NCBI RefSeq assembly: GCF_011761565.1 | Contig: NZ_JAASRM010000001.1 | Coordinates: 2,294,139 to 2,358,138 of the forward strand | Source of the DNA: Rhizomicrobium palustre | Lineage (GTDB): Bacteria > Pseudomonadota > Alphaproteobacteria > Micropepsales > Micropepsaceae | Length of the DNA: 64,000 nucleotides | Reading direction: 5' to 3' | In this document: piece by piece, positions 21,069 to 30,184 of the stretch | Layout: the number at the start of each line of letters is the position of its first letter | Position numbering within the stretch: position 1 is the stretch's first letter | Notes under the pieces: model-generated | Databases searched by the model: none | The model's input: only the letters and a program-made list of their open reading frames with translations | What the model was told of the DNA's origin: nothing | Translations under genes and position numbers: made by a program

Positions 21069-22169
21069 ATGAAGCGCATTTTCCTCGCGTCTTTGTTTGC
21101 CAGCACGATTTCGGGCGCGGCTTTGGCCGAAGCGCCGGCGGCTTCTTCCGTGGCGCTGCCGCTCGCCATCGGCGGGCGCGTGGTGGCGCAAGGGGCGGGC
21201 GATGAGGCGCGCTATGTTTATGCTTGGCCGGGTGTGTGGTTCGAGGCGCAGTTTGCTGGCCCCGCGGTGGATGTGAAGGTCGATGACAGCCTCGACAACC
21301 TCTATGTCTATGTCGATGGCGCCCATAAGCTGACACTGACGCGGCCCGGCAAGACCACCGTGTCGCTGAAAGACCTCGGTCCTGGTGCGCATATTGTGCG
21401 GCTGGAAAAAGCGAGCGAAACCCAAAACGGCAGCGGCGCCTTTGGTGGCTTCTATGTTCCTTCGAGCGCCAATGTGCTTCCCGCGCCGGTTTATCAGAAG
21501 AAAATCGAATTCATCGGCGACAGTTACACGGTCGGTTATGGCAATGCCTCGCGCGGGCAGATTTGTACGACCGCCGATGTGGATGACACTACCGATACCT
21601 CGCGCGCTTTTGCGCCTGCTGTGGCCAAGCATTTTGGCGCGGCCTATCGCATTCATGCTTTCTCGGGGCGTGGTATTGTACGCAATTATAACGGCATCGT
21701 GCCGGGCGAGACCTTGCCCTATCTTTATCAGTTCACCCTGTTCGATAAATCTGTGGGCGTGGCCGAAGATGGTTGGGTGCCGGATGTGATCGTGATCGGG
21801 CTCGGCACCAATGATTTTTCGACGGCGCTGCATGCGGGCGAGGCCTGGGCTACCCGCGAGGCGCTGGATCAGGATTTCGTCGCCAAATACATCGCTTTCG
21901 TGAAAGACCTGCACGCCAAATACCCCGCCGCGCATTTTGTGCTGATGGCCTCGGATCATTATGAAAGCGAGATCGCGCGCAGTGCCACCGCAGTCGCCGA
22001 TGGGGTAAAGGCGCAAGGTGTCGATGTCGAAACCATCATCTTCACCGGCCTCGATTACATGGCCTGTCACGGCCATCCCTCGTTGAAGGATGATGCGCTT
22101 TTAGCCCAAATGCTGGTGGACCGCTTAAGCCTGTTGCCGAAATTCGCGCCGCAGCAGGCATCGCGATAA
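21069..22169 (+). CDS. Secreted SGNH esterase, carbohydrate esterase family 2-like
   Basis: About 366 residues: signal peptide (IFLASLFASTISGAALAEA), an N-terminal beta-sandwich (RYVYAWPGVWFEAQF to LYVYVDG), then an SGNH domain with IEFIGDSYTVGYGN (catalytic Ser), FSGRGIVRNYNG, VIGLGTNDFS (block III GxND) and a final MACHGHPSLKDD with the catalytic His. This two-domain order is that of CE2 acetyl-xylan/glucomannan esterases. It follows the GH39 gene by about 100 bases on the same strand, so co-expression for deacetylation and hydrolysis of hemicellulose is likely. Confidence 0.82.
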   Translation: MKRIFLASLFASTISGAALAEAPAASSVALPLAIGGRVVAQGAGDEARYVYAWPGVWFEAQFAGPAVDVKVDDSLDNLYVYVDGAHKLTLTRPGKTTVSLKDLGPGAHIVRLEKASETQNGSGAFGGFYVPSSANVLPAPVYQKKIEFIGDSYTVGYGNASRGQICTTADVDDTTDTSRAFAPAVAKHFGAAYRIHAFSGRGIVRNYNGIVPGETLPYLYQFTLFDKSVGVAEDGWVPDVIVIGLGTNDFSTALHAGEAWATREALDQDFVAKYIAFVKDLHAKYPAAHFVLMASDHYESEIARSATAVADGVKAQGVDVETIIFTGLDYMACHGHPSLKDDALLAQMLVDRLSLLPKFAPQQASR

Positions 22170-22255
22170 GTTTGTAAGATTGGCAAAATTCAATCTTGCC
22201 CCCTTAACCGGCGGGGGCGGGATTGCGCTATGTCTCCCTGGCATTTCGGGGAGAC

Positions 22256-23011
22256 ATGGCATTGCGCGCTACTTCTGAGGAATTGAGCAAAGTTCCGGCG
22301 GTCACCCTCGGCTTTTGGGCCATCAAGATCCTTGCCACCACGCTTGGGGAAATCGCGGGCGATACCGTCTCGATGAATTTCGAACTTGGCTATCTTGCCG
22401 CGACAGTGGTCTTCGTGGGCGGCTTGGCGGTTCTGGTGGCGGCTGAGATCGCCGCGAAAAAGTTCATTCCCGTTTTGTATTGGGCCACCATCCTTGCCTC
22501 CACCACCGCGGGCACAACGCTGGCCGATTTCTTCGATCGCTCACTGGGGATCGGCTATGCGGGCGGGGCGGCGGCGCTTGCCGCTTGCGTGTTGGCGAGC
22601 CTTGCGCTCTGGTATAGGAGCGAAGGCTCCATCGCGGTGCAGAAGGTGAACACGCCGCGGCGTGAAGCGTTTTATTGGTTGACGATTACGTTTTCGCAAA
22701 CTTTGGGAACGGCATTGGGCGACTGGACGGCAGACGGGCTTGGGTTTCTCGGTGGCGCGGCTTTATTCGGCGGCGTGCTGACAGTTTTGGCCGCGCTGTA
22801 TTTCACCACCGCGCTGTCGCGCGTGGTGTTGTTCTGGAGCGCCTTCGTGCTCACCCGGCCTTTGGGCGCGACGCTGGGGGATTTCTTCGACAAGGCGCCG
22901 TCCGAAGGCGGGCTTGGCGTCTCGCGCCCTCTCGCTACCGCGCTCATTTTCGGCGCCACGGTGCTGGCGATCGCGCTTATTCCCCAGCGTGCAGATAAAG
23001 AGGCGGCATGA
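22256..23011 (+). CDS. DUF347/COG4705-family integral membrane protein
   Basis: About 251 residues made of four repeats of roughly 60 residues. Each has an aromatic-TxxxxTxGxxxxD core: ATTLGEIAGDTVSMNF, TTAGTTLADFFDRSLG, TFSQTLGTALGDWTAD and LTRPLGATLGDFFDKAP. The repeats alternate with hydrophobic helices, giving about eight membrane segments. The conserved Thr/Asp residues facing the membrane suggest ion or small-molecule transport, but function is unknown. ATG 22256 follows GGGGAGA; a TTG at 22223 is less likely. Stop overlaps the next ATG. Confidence 0.83.
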   Translation: MALRATSEELSKVPAVTLGFWAIKILATTLGEIAGDTVSMNFELGYLAATVVFVGGLAVLVAAEIAAKKFIPVLYWATILASTTAGTTLADFFDRSLGIGYAGGAAALAACVLASLALWYRSEGSIAVQKVNTPRREAFYWLTITFSQTLGTALGDWTADGLGFLGGAALFGGVLTVLAALYFTTALSRVVLFWSAFVLTRPLGATLGDFFDKAPSEGGLGVSRPLATALIFGATVLAIALIPQRADKEAA

Positions 23012-23700
23012 AATTTTCCGCCCGTCATCCTGCGGCAATCACCTCGCGCATCGAGATCGCGCTTTTGCTGATTTGGATCGGGCTCGCCGGGGCGGTGTGG
23101 GTATTTCTGAAACTCGCCGATGAAGTGATCGAAGGCGATCTTGACCGTTTTGATCAATCCATTCTCTACGCCTTCCGTGTCGCGGGCGATCCCCATCAGG
23201 CGGCGGGGCCGCATTGGCTGCTCGAAAGCATGCGGGACATCACGGCGTTGGGCGGGCTGACGCTGCTCAGTTTCGTGACGGTGCTGGGGGTGATTGTGCT
23301 CTGGGCGCATCGCCAGCGTCGCCAGGCGGTGATTTTCGGGATTTGTGTGCCGCTGGCCCAGCTTTCGAGCGGCCTGTTCAAGGATATTTATGAGCGCGCC
23401 CGGCCTTCTTTCGCGATTTACGGCGATCTTCCCACCTCGATGAGTTTTCCCAGCGGCCATTCCACGGTTGCGACCGCCACCTATTTTTTGCTCGCGGTGA
23501 TCGTGGCGAGTCTGGAGCCCAGACGCGCCATGAAAGCGCTGGCCTTCAGCGTGGCGGCGCTTTTGGCGCTGCTGATCGGGGTGAGCCGCGTCTATCTCGG
23601 CGTGCATTGGCCGAGCGATGTTCTGGCGGGTTGGAGCCTTGGCGCTGCCTGGGCTTTGTTCGCGGCAATTTTACTCAGGATGTCGGCACGGCTGAGATAG
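23008..23700 (+). CDS. PAP2-family membrane phosphatase
   Basis: 230 residues, about six membrane helices. The three acid-phosphatase motifs are complete: KDIYERARPS (KxxxxxxRP), MSFPSGHST (PSGH) and SRVYLGVHWPSDVLAG (SRxxxxxHxxxD). Such enzymes dephosphorylate lipid phosphates such as undecaprenyl pyrophosphate or phosphatidic acid. It is translationally coupled to the DUF347 gene (ATGA overlap at 23008). Confidence 0.88.
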   Translation: MKFSARHPAAITSRIEIALLLIWIGLAGAVWVFLKLADEVIEGDLDRFDQSILYAFRVAGDPHQAAGPHWLLESMRDITALGGLTLLSFVTVLGVIVLWAHRQRRQAVIFGICVPLAQLSSGLFKDIYERARPSFAIYGDLPTSMSFPSGHSTVATATYFLLAVIVASLEPRRAMKALAFSVAALLALLIGVSRVYLGVHWPSDVLAGWSLGAAWALFAAILLRMSARLR

Positions 23701-23737
23701 TCTTGCCGGGCGATATTTTTTTGATGCCGGGGAAACT

Positions 23738-24055
23738 ATGAAATCTTTTGTGATGCTTACGATTGTCGCTGTTCTGACACTGCCGGCTTCCGCCGCGGTG
23801 GATGCTGGCCAGCTTTTTACGGACCGTTGTTCCAAATGCCATGGTACGGATGGCAAGGCCAATACCGATATAGGGCGCAAGGCCGAGATTGCCGATTTCA
23901 CCTCCGCCGGTTTCAAATCGCGCCATAGCGATGCCGACAACAAGGACATCATCACCTATGGCTCGCCCGATAACGCCAAGATGAAGGCCTATAAGGATAA
24001 GCTCAGCCCGGAAGAGATCGACGCGCTGGTCGCCTATATCCGTAATTTGAAATAG
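23738..24055 (+). CDS. Small secreted c-type cytochrome
   Basis: 105 residues with a signal peptide (MKSFVMLTIVAVLTLPASA), a single heme motif CSKCH (near 31) and a distal Met candidate in NAKMKAYKDKLSPEEIDALVAYIRNLK, the usual C-terminal helix of class I cytochrome c. A periplasmic electron carrier. It lies 130 bases upstream of the alternative oxidase, but that enzyme takes electrons from quinol, so a direct link is not implied. Confidence 0.88.
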   Translation: MKSFVMLTIVAVLTLPASAAVDAGQLFTDRCSKCHGTDGKANTDIGRKAEIADFTSAGFKSRHSDADNKDIITYGSPDNAKMKAYKDKLSPEEIDALVAYIRNLK

Positions 24056-24137
24056 GTCTTTCGCGATTTTGCCGCAGGCGTGTCTGGGGCTTTGCGTATA
24101 AACAGGCATTTCTGTCGCATGTTATAGCGGTTCTAAT

Positions 24138-24158
24138 ACTGGTATCAAAAATACCGGT
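24138..24158. promoter_or_regulatory. Candidate NsrR/Rrf2 operator ahead of the alternative oxidase gene
   Basis: Inverted repeat ACTGGTAT - CAAAA - ATACCGGT, arms matching at seven of eight positions, ending 27 bases before the aox ATG. A TAATAC element (24134-24139) that could be a -10 box overlaps the left arm, so binding would block transcription. The neighbouring Rrf2 regulator gene is the natural candidate. Confidence 0.5.
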
Positions 24159-24185
24159 TTTAGCGTCCAACTTCGGAGCACCGCC

Positions 24186-24872
24186 ATGCGTCAGATTCCC
24201 CTTATCGATATGACTGTTCACCATGCCCCGCGCGATTTTTCCGATTCCCTGGCGCTCGGCATCACCAAAGTCTTACGTTTCGCCGCCGATCTATTCTTCG
24301 CTAAGCGCTATGGCCACCGCGCCATCGTTCTGGAAACCGTCGCGGCCGTGCCCGGCATGGTGGGTGCAACGCTGACGCATCTGAAATGTCTGCGCCGCAT
24401 CCAGGATGACAAGGGCTGGATTCGCACCCTTATGGAAGAAGCCGAAAATGAGCGCATGCATCTGATGACCTTCATCGAGGTCGCCAAGCCCACGGTTTTC
24501 GAGCGCTTCATGATCGTCAGTGTGCAATGGGTGTTCTATCTCTTCTTCTTCGGGCTCTATCTTCTCAGCCCCAAGACGGCGCATCGCGTGGTCGGCTATT
24601 TTGAGGAAGAGGCGATCATCTCCTATACGCTGTATCTGAAAGAGATCGATGAGGGCCGCAGCCCGAACGTTCCCGCGCCTGCCATTGCGCGGCATTATTG
24701 GGGACTTGCGGAAAACGCGAGCCTGCGCGATGTGGTGCTGGTGGTGCGGGCCGATGAGGCGCATCACCGCGACGTCAATCACGGCTTTGCCGGTGAGATT
24801 GCCGGGGCTGCGGCGGCGACCAACATTACGCCCTATCCCTGGCATGCCGACAAGCTGGAGGCGAACGCGTAA
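24186..24872 (+). CDS. aox: Alternative (cyanide-insensitive) quinol oxidase
   Basis: 228-residue di-iron membrane oxidase reducing oxygen with quinol electrons without proton pumping. All iron ligands are visible: LETVAA (Glu50), ENERMH (Glu89, His92), FEEEAIISY (Glu about 141) and [12 protein letters not shown] (Glu191, His194). Two hydrophobic hairpins ([13 protein letters not shown] and [20 protein letters not shown]) anchor it in the leaflet. Bacterial AOX genes are patchy in alphaproteobacteria and related to the mitochondrial enzyme. The downstream NsrR-like gene suggests induction by nitric oxide, which inhibits heme-copper oxidases. Confidence 0.95.
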   Translation: MRQIPLIDMTVHHAPRDFSDSLALGITKVLRFAADLFFAKRYGHRAIVLETVAAVPGMVGATLTHLKCLRRIQDDKGWIRTLMEEAENERMHLMTFIEVAKPTVFERFMIVSVQWVFYLFFFGLYLLSPKTAHRVVGYFEEEAIISYTLYLKEIDEGRSPNVPAPAIARHYWGLAENASLRDVVLVVRADEAHHRDVNHGFAGEIAGAAAATNITPYPWHADKLEANA

Positions 24873-24937
24873 AGGGAATATGAGTACGGAAGGGGCACCA
24901 ATAGGGTGCCTCGCCGCTGTGTTTTAAGGACGCTGTT

Positions 24938-25348
24938 GTGAAACTCCTCGCCTCGACCGATTTCGCCGTGCGGCTTTTGATGCTGCTCGCCCATCGCGGC
25001 GGGGAGGGGCCGTTGAGCGTCGAAATGTTGTCGCGCGAGCTGGGCGGGCTTTCGCGCCATCATCTGCATAAGATTGTGCAGAACCTCGCTTCCATGGGAC
25101 TGGTAGAGACCCTGCGCGGCGCGGGCGGGGGCGTGCTTCTCGCCAAGAAGCCCGAGGATATCCGCATCGGCAGCCTGCTCGCGGCGCTGGAAGAAGATTG
25201 CGCGCTGGTGGAATGTTTTCGCGAGGACGGCGCCTGCACCTTGATGCCGGTCTGCCGCCTGAAAGGATTCCTCGGCACGGCGCGGCGGAATTTCTATCGC
25301 GAGCTCGATCAACGCACGATTGCGGATTGTTTACCGCTTAAGAAATAG
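24938..25348 (+). CDS. nsrR: Rrf2-family regulator, NsrR-like
   Basis: 136 residues from a GTG. N-terminal winged helix (STDFAVRLLMLLAHR, then HHLHKIVQNLASMGLVETLRGAGGGVLLAK), then the [Fe-S] cluster region VECFREDGACTLMPVCRLKG with cysteines at 93, 100 and 106, the spacing of NsrR nitric-oxide sensors; Cys88 is extra. Follows aox by 65 bases on the same strand. Probable role: repression of aox relieved by nitric oxide. The subfamily assignment rests on the cysteine pattern. Confidence 0.82.
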   Translation: MKLLASTDFAVRLLMLLAHRGGEGPLSVEMLSRELGGLSRHHLHKIVQNLASMGLVETLRGAGGGVLLAKKPEDIRIGSLLAALEEDCALVECFREDGACTLMPVCRLKGFLGTARRNFYRELDQRTIADCLPLKK

Positions 25349-25400
25349 GGCGAAATCCAGCGCACTTGACATTTCGCGTCTCGCGCCCACTTCATTGCCT

Positions 25401-25823
25401 ATGCGCCGGTTCTTTGCCTTCAAGACGATCCGCTGGGCAGCCATTCTGCTGCTCGCGCTGACTCTTGCGCCGGAACCAGCCTTCGCGCTGAAACTGTGCG
25501 GCTCCGACCTCGATAGCGCACAGTTCAATAGTGAAGCGGCGCTGATGCGCCATGCGCTGTTTGCCATTCACCAGCACAAAGACGTGGCGCAGGCCCAGCA
25601 TACCCATGTGGATACGCTGGAACAGGTGCATGAATGCACCGCCACCATGCCCGCCAAAACGGTTCTGGACGTCGCCCAAGGCGCCGCGCCGGATCGCGTT
25701 GCGCTGGTGCCTGCCTCTCAAGCCCGCGAACAAGCCTGGCGCAAAATCGGGCCTTCGCCGCGCGGCTCGCCGCAGAAAAACGCTTATCTCATCCAGCGTT
25801 CCGCAGTTTTACTGCAGATCTAG
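25401..25823 (+). CDS. Secreted His-rich protein preceding a metal efflux operon
   Basis: About 140 residues. Signal peptide (AAILLLALTLAPEPAFA), then a region rich in histidine (HALFAIHQHKDVAQAQHTHVDTLEQVHE) with cysteines at CGSDL and HEC. A start at 25401 is chosen because the upstream in-frame stretch overlaps the previous gene. It sits 75 bases before a CusB/CzcB-type gene, like the small periplasmic proteins (CzcI or CusF type) found in such operons; no homology is recognised. Metal binding is an inference from composition and position. Confidence 0.6.
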   Translation: MRRFFAFKTIRWAAILLLALTLAPEPAFALKLCGSDLDSAQFNSEAALMRHALFAIHQHKDVAQAQHTHVDTLEQVHECTATMPAKTVLDVAQGAAPDRVALVPASQAREQAWRKIGPSPRGSPQKNAYLIQRSAVLLQI

Positions 25824-25898
25824 ACCCGCCTGACAATTCGCGTTCCGGCCGACCTTCGCGTGCCCGCGAAGCCGTAGCAATGCTTGTCAGGATTTTTC

Positions 25899-27050
25899 AT
25901 GAAAACGCTTCTTCATGCGGTGCCCTATGGGCGCGCGCTCGCCACTGCCTTGGGTTTTGCTATCCTGGCAGGCGCCACGGTTATTTTCCTTCGTCCTAAT
26001 ACACCCGCGCCCGCGCCGGAGCCCCCGTCTGCGAGCGAAGGTGTGCTGCTTTCGCCCGAACAGAAACAGGCGGCGGGCATAAAGATTTCGGCGATCACGC
26101 CGCAAGTGGTGGCGCAAGTGATCCGCGCCCCGGGCGAGGTGAAAGCCGATGGCTACAGCAGCAAAATCGTTGGGCCGCGGATCACCGCGACTGTCGTGAC
26201 CCGCCATGCGCGGCTCGGCGATGTGGTGCACCAAGGCCAGCCTCTGGTGACGCTTTATAGTCAGGCCATGGCCGAAGCGCAGAGCGGCTTCGTGCTCGCC
26301 GAGCGTGATCTTGCCCGCTACACGCGGCTGCATGAAAGCTCCGCCATCGCGCCCAAGGATTATGACCAGGCCGTCTCCAAACGGCAGGAACTTTATGGCC
26401 GGCTTTTGAGCTTCGGCCTGACCCAAGGCCAGATCGCCGCCTTGAGCAAAAGAGGGCTCAGCAATGCCTCTATCGGCCAATTCGATCTTCTGGCGCCGAT
26501 CAGCGGAACCGTCAGCAAGGATGATTTTCGCGACGGCGAGGTGATCGTGCTGGAACAGGAAGGACGGCCCCTGTTCGAAATCACGGATCCCAAAACCGTC
26601 TGGGTGGAAGCGCGGCTTTCGCCCGCCTTGGCCAAGGCGATCGGCAGCGAAGCGCGCGTCACGGCGGGTGGCATCTCCAAACCCGCGAAAATCGTGCAAG
26701 GCGGCACCGCGGTGGATGAAGCCACGCGCACGGTGCTGGTGCGGCTGGAAGTGCAAAATGCCGACTTGGCGCTGCGCCCCGGCCAGTTTGTAGACGTGGA
26801 AATCTTCGGCGACGCCGCGCCCGCCTTATCTGTACCCAGCGATGCGGTGCTCAGGGACCCGGCCGGGGCGTGGGTTGTTTATATCGAAGGCAAGGGCGGC
26901 GCGCTTTCGCCCCATAAGGTGATACCGCGCTATAGCGCGGGCGCGCGTACGGTCATCGACGGCATCGCGCCGGGCACGCTTGTGGTGACTTCGGGCGCCT
27001 TCTTCGTGCAATCCGAAGCCCAAAAATCCTCCTTTGCTGAGGAGGACTGA
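25899..27050 (+). CDS. RND metal-efflux periplasmic adaptor (CusB/CzcB family)
   Basis: About 383 residues. N-terminal anchor or signal segment, linker of Pro/Ala, then barrel-sandwich (APGEVKADGYSSKIVGPRITATVVTRHARLGDVVHQGQPLV), alpha-hairpin (AQSGFVLAERDLARYTRLHESSAIAPKD), second half of the lipoyl domain (LLAPISGTVSKDDFRDGEVI), beta-barrel and membrane-proximal domains. ATG 25899 follows AGGA by seven bases. The stop is four bases before the pump gene. No outer-membrane TolC-type gene is present here. Confidence 0.88.
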   Translation: MKTLLHAVPYGRALATALGFAILAGATVIFLRPNTPAPAPEPPSASEGVLLSPEQKQAAGIKISAITPQVVAQVIRAPGEVKADGYSSKIVGPRITATVVTRHARLGDVVHQGQPLVTLYSQAMAEAQSGFVLAERDLARYTRLHESSAIAPKDYDQAVSKRQELYGRLLSFGLTQGQIAALSKRGLSNASIGQFDLLAPISGTVSKDDFRDGEVIVLEQEGRPLFEITDPKTVWVEARLSPALAKAIGSEARVTAGGISKPAKIVQGGTAVDEATRTVLVRLEVQNADLALRPGQFVDVEIFGDAAPALSVPSDAVLRDPAGAWVVYIEGKGGALSPHKVIPRYSAGARTVIDGIAPGTLVVTSGAFFVQSEAQKSSFAEED

Positions 27051-27053
27051 AGC

Positions 27054-30000
27054 ATGTTGAATGCGATTATCCGCGCGAGCATCGTCAACCGGTTGCTTGT
27101 GGTGCTGGGCCTATTGGGCCTTGTGATTGCCGGATTGATGCTTCTGCCGCGCTTGGCACTCGACGCTTTTCCCGACGTGACCAATGTGCAGGTGGTGGTC
27201 AACACCCAAGCCAAAGGGCTTGCGGCGGCGGAGGTGGAGCAGCTCATCACCTATCCGGTGGAAGCGGCGATGTATGGGCTGAAAGGCGTGGAGGCGGTGC
27301 GTTCCACCTCGATGACCGGCCTTTCGGTGGTGACGGTGGTGTTCAAGGAAAGCACCAATATCGATTTTGCGCGCCAGCAAGTGTTTCAGCAATTGCAGGC
27401 CGCCAAAGAGGATATTCCGAAAGAGGCAGGCACGCCGGAAATCGGTCCCAATACTTCGGGCCTAGGCGAGGTGCTCTATTATACACTCTATTCGGCCACG
27501 CCCGGCCAATATGACCAGATGGCGCTGCGCAGCGTCAATGATTGGATCGTCAAGCCGCTGCTGAAGCCCTCCGAAGGGGTAGTAGATGTGCTCTCCTTTG
27601 GCGGATCAGTGCGGCAGTACCAGGTCAATATCGATCCCTCCAAGCTCATTGCCTATCAGCTTTCTGTCAAAGATGTGGAAGAGGCGTTGACGCGCAACAA
27701 CCGCAACGCGGGCGGCTGGTATCAGGATCGCGGTGCCGAGCAGCTTGTGATCCGCGGCGAAGGCTGGATGCGCTCCGGCGCGCAAGGATTGGAAGATGTC
27801 GGCGCCACGCCGGTGAAAGAAGCCGATGGCGTTGTGGTGCGCGTGCGCGATCTGGGCCAAATCGTTCTCGGCGGTGAAATCCGCCAGGGCGCGACCATGC
27901 TGTCTCTGCGCGACAAGGCGGGCAGGCCCAAGCAGATGGGCGAGGTTGTCACCGGTGTTGTGCTCAAACGCATCGGCGCCAATACCAACGCTACTATCAA
28001 GGCGGTGCAGGAACGCTTGCCTTTGGTGCAGAAGGCTTTGCCGCCGGGGGTGAGGCTGAAGGTCGTCTATGACCAATCGAGCCTGGTGCAAAAAGCGGTG
28101 GGCACCGTCTCCAAGGCGCTGATCGAATCCTTTGTCTTGATCGTGATCGTGTTGATCGCCTTCTTGATGAATTTGCGCGCGGCCTTTCTGGTGCTGCTGT
28201 CGGTGCCGGTGTCGATCCTTGCGGCGCTGATCGCCATGGCGCTGTTCGGCGTGTCGGCCAATCTGATGTCGCTGGGCGGCCTCGCCATTGCCATCGGCAT
28301 GATGGTGGATGGTTCCGTGGTGATGATGGAAAATATTTTCGCCCGGCTCACCGGCAAGAACAATCTTGATTGGCGCGAGCGCATCGATCTGGCAGCACGC
28401 GAAGTGGCGCAGCCGGTGTTCTTTGCCGTGCTGATCATCATCATCGTCTTCGCGCCGCTTTTCAGTTTGGAAGGCGTCGAGGGCAAGATGTTCCAGCCTA
28501 TGGCGCTGAGCATTGTCTTTGGGCTTTTGGCTTCGCTTTTGGTTGCGCTGGTGGTGATACCGGCTTTGGCGAGCTATCTTTTCCGCGGACCTGTGGTGCA
28601 TCGCGAAAGCCCGGTGCTACGTCCCGTCGAACGTTTCTATCGCCGTGTGCTTTTGTGGATTCGCGGGCGGCAGAAGCTGGTGTTGGGCAGTGCTGTGGGC
28701 GGGCTGATTTTCTCGCTGGCGTTATTGCCTTTTCTGGGCACCGAATTTGTGCCGGAGCTGAAGGAAGGCACCATGTCGGTACGCGCCACGCTGGCGCCCT
28801 CGGCGAGCTTGAAGACATCCTTGGAGATGGCGCCCAAGATTGCCGCCACGCTGATGAAATTCCCCGAAGTGACTTACGCCTTGAGCCGTACGGGCCGCGC
28901 GGAGGTGGGCGGCGATCCCGAACAAGTCAACAACACAGAAATATTGGTCGGGCTGAAGCCTGAAAATACCTGGACCAGTACCAAAACTTTGGAGGGCTTG
29001 CGCGAAAAGATGCAGGAAGCGCTCTCGGTTTATCCGGGTGTGCAGTTTTCCTTCTCGCAGCCGATTGCAACCCGTGTGGATGAGCTTTTGTCCGGCGTGA
29101 AGGCGGATCTGGCCATCAAACTGATCGGGCCAGATCTGGCGGTGCTGGAAAAGAAGGGCCGGGAGATCGAAGCCCTTACGGCGAAGATTCGCGGCGCCAG
29201 CGATGTCGCCATGGAACAGATCGCAGGTGAGGCGCAGCTTTCGGTAAAGCCGAACCGCGATGTCTTGAGCCGGTATGGGCTTTCGGTCGCCGATGTCATG
29301 GAGGTGGTCGAGAATGCGATTGGCGGCACGGCGGCAGGTCAGATCATCAATGGCAATGAACGCTATGACATTTATGTGCGGCTTGCCGAGCCGTTTCGCG
29401 GCAGCCCGGAAGCGATCCGTGATCTGATCTTGCGGGCGCCGGGTGGTGCGTTGCTCAGGCTGGGCGACGCGGCGAAAGTCGAGATCGTTTCCGGCCCGCC
29501 GCAAATCCGCCGTGACGATGTTCAGCGCCGCGTGGTGATCCAAGCCAATGTGGAAGGCCGCGATATGGGCGGGCTTGTTGAAGAGCTGCAGGCCAAGATC
29601 GCCTCGGAGGTGAAACTGCCGCCCGGCTATACGGTGGTGTTTGGCGGCCAGTTCGAGAACCAGAAACGCGCTGAAGCCAAGCTGATGGTGGTGGTGCCGG
29701 TTTCGCTGGGGCTGATCTTCCTCTTGCTCTATTTCGCCTTCGGATCGGCTGGGCAGGCGGGGCTGATCATGCTGAATGTGCCGCTCGCCATGATCGGCGG
29801 CATCGTGGCGCTGTTTGTCAGCGGGACGTATCTGTCTGTGCCGGGCTCTATCGGCTTCATCGCGCTGTTCGGCGTGGCGGTGCTGAACGGCGTGGTGCTG
29901 GTCAGCGCCATCAACCGCAATATCGCGGACGGGATGGAGCTTCTTGAAGCCATCGAGGCTGGTGCGCTATCGCGGCTGCGGCCTGTCTTGATGACGGCGG

Positions 30001-30173
30001 CGATTGCCGGGCTGGGGCTGGTGCCCTTGCTCTTATCCAGCGGTGTGGGCGCCGAAGTGCAGCGCCCGCTTGCAACCGTCGTCATTGGCGGGCTCATCAC
30101 TTCCACCTTGCTTACCCTTGTTGTTCTGCCTTGCGCCTATGCCTGGGCCTCGCGCCGCATCTTGGCGAAATGA
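27054..30173 (+). CDS. Heavy-metal efflux RND pump (CusA/CzcA family)
   Basis: 1039 residues, full RND length: TM1, large periplasmic loop, TM2-6, second loop and TM8-12. The heavy-metal subfamily start LPRLALDAFPDVTNVQVVVNT is present. TM4 reads GGLAIAIGMMVDGSVVMMEN with the conserved Asp at 419; this is neither the DFG..VDGAVV of zinc/cobalt CzcA nor the IGAMVDAAIV of copper/silver CusA, so the metal is not decided by motif. Couples metal export to proton influx together with the adaptor upstream. Confidence 0.93.
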   Translation: MLNAIIRASIVNRLLVVLGLLGLVIAGLMLLPRLALDAFPDVTNVQVVVNTQAKGLAAAEVEQLITYPVEAAMYGLKGVEAVRSTSMTGLSVVTVVFKESTNIDFARQQVFQQLQAAKEDIPKEAGTPEIGPNTSGLGEVLYYTLYSATPGQYDQMALRSVNDWIVKPLLKPSEGVVDVLSFGGSVRQYQVNIDPSKLIAYQLSVKDVEEALTRNNRNAGGWYQDRGAEQLVIRGEGWMRSGAQGLEDVGATPVKEADGVVVRVRDLGQIVLGGEIRQGATMLSLRDKAGRPKQMGEVVTGVVLKRIGANTNATIKAVQERLPLVQKALPPGVRLKVVYDQSSLVQKAVGTVSKALIESFVLIVIVLIAFLMNLRAAFLVLLSVPVSILAALIAMALFGVSANLMSLGGLAIAIGMMVDGSVVMMENIFARLTGKNNLDWRERIDLAAREVAQPVFFAVLIIIIVFAPLFSLEGVEGKMFQPMALSIVFGLLASLLVALVVIPALASYLFRGPVVHRESPVLRPVERFYRRVLLWIRGRQKLVLGSAVGGLIFSLALLPFLGTEFVPELKEGTMSVRATLAPSASLKTSLEMAPKIAATLMKFPEVTYALSRTGRAEVGGDPEQVNNTEILVGLKPENTWTSTKTLEGLREKMQEALSVYPGVQFSFSQPIATRVDELLSGVKADLAIKLIGPDLAVLEKKGREIEALTAKIRGASDVAMEQIAGEAQLSVKPNRDVLSRYGLSVADVMEVVENAIGGTAAGQIINGNERYDIYVRLAEPFRGSPEAIRDLILRAPGGALLRLGDAAKVEIVSGPPQIRRDDVQRRVVIQANVEGRDMGGLVEELQAKIASEVKLPPGYTVVFGGQFENQKRAEAKLMVVVPVSLGLIFLLLYFAFGSAGQAGLIMLNVPLAMIGGIVALFVSGTYLSVPGSIGFIALFGVAVLNGVVLVSAINRNIADGMELLEAIEAGALSRLRPVLMTAAIAGLGLVPLLLSSGVGAEVQRPLATVVIGGLITSTLLTLVVLPCAYAWASRRILAK

Positions 30174-30184
30174 AGGAGTGTGTC

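Noticed and set aside
22176..22197. Terminator after the CE2 esterase gene
   Set aside because: The AAGATTG/CAATCTT hairpin is followed by C-rich sequence with no T-run.
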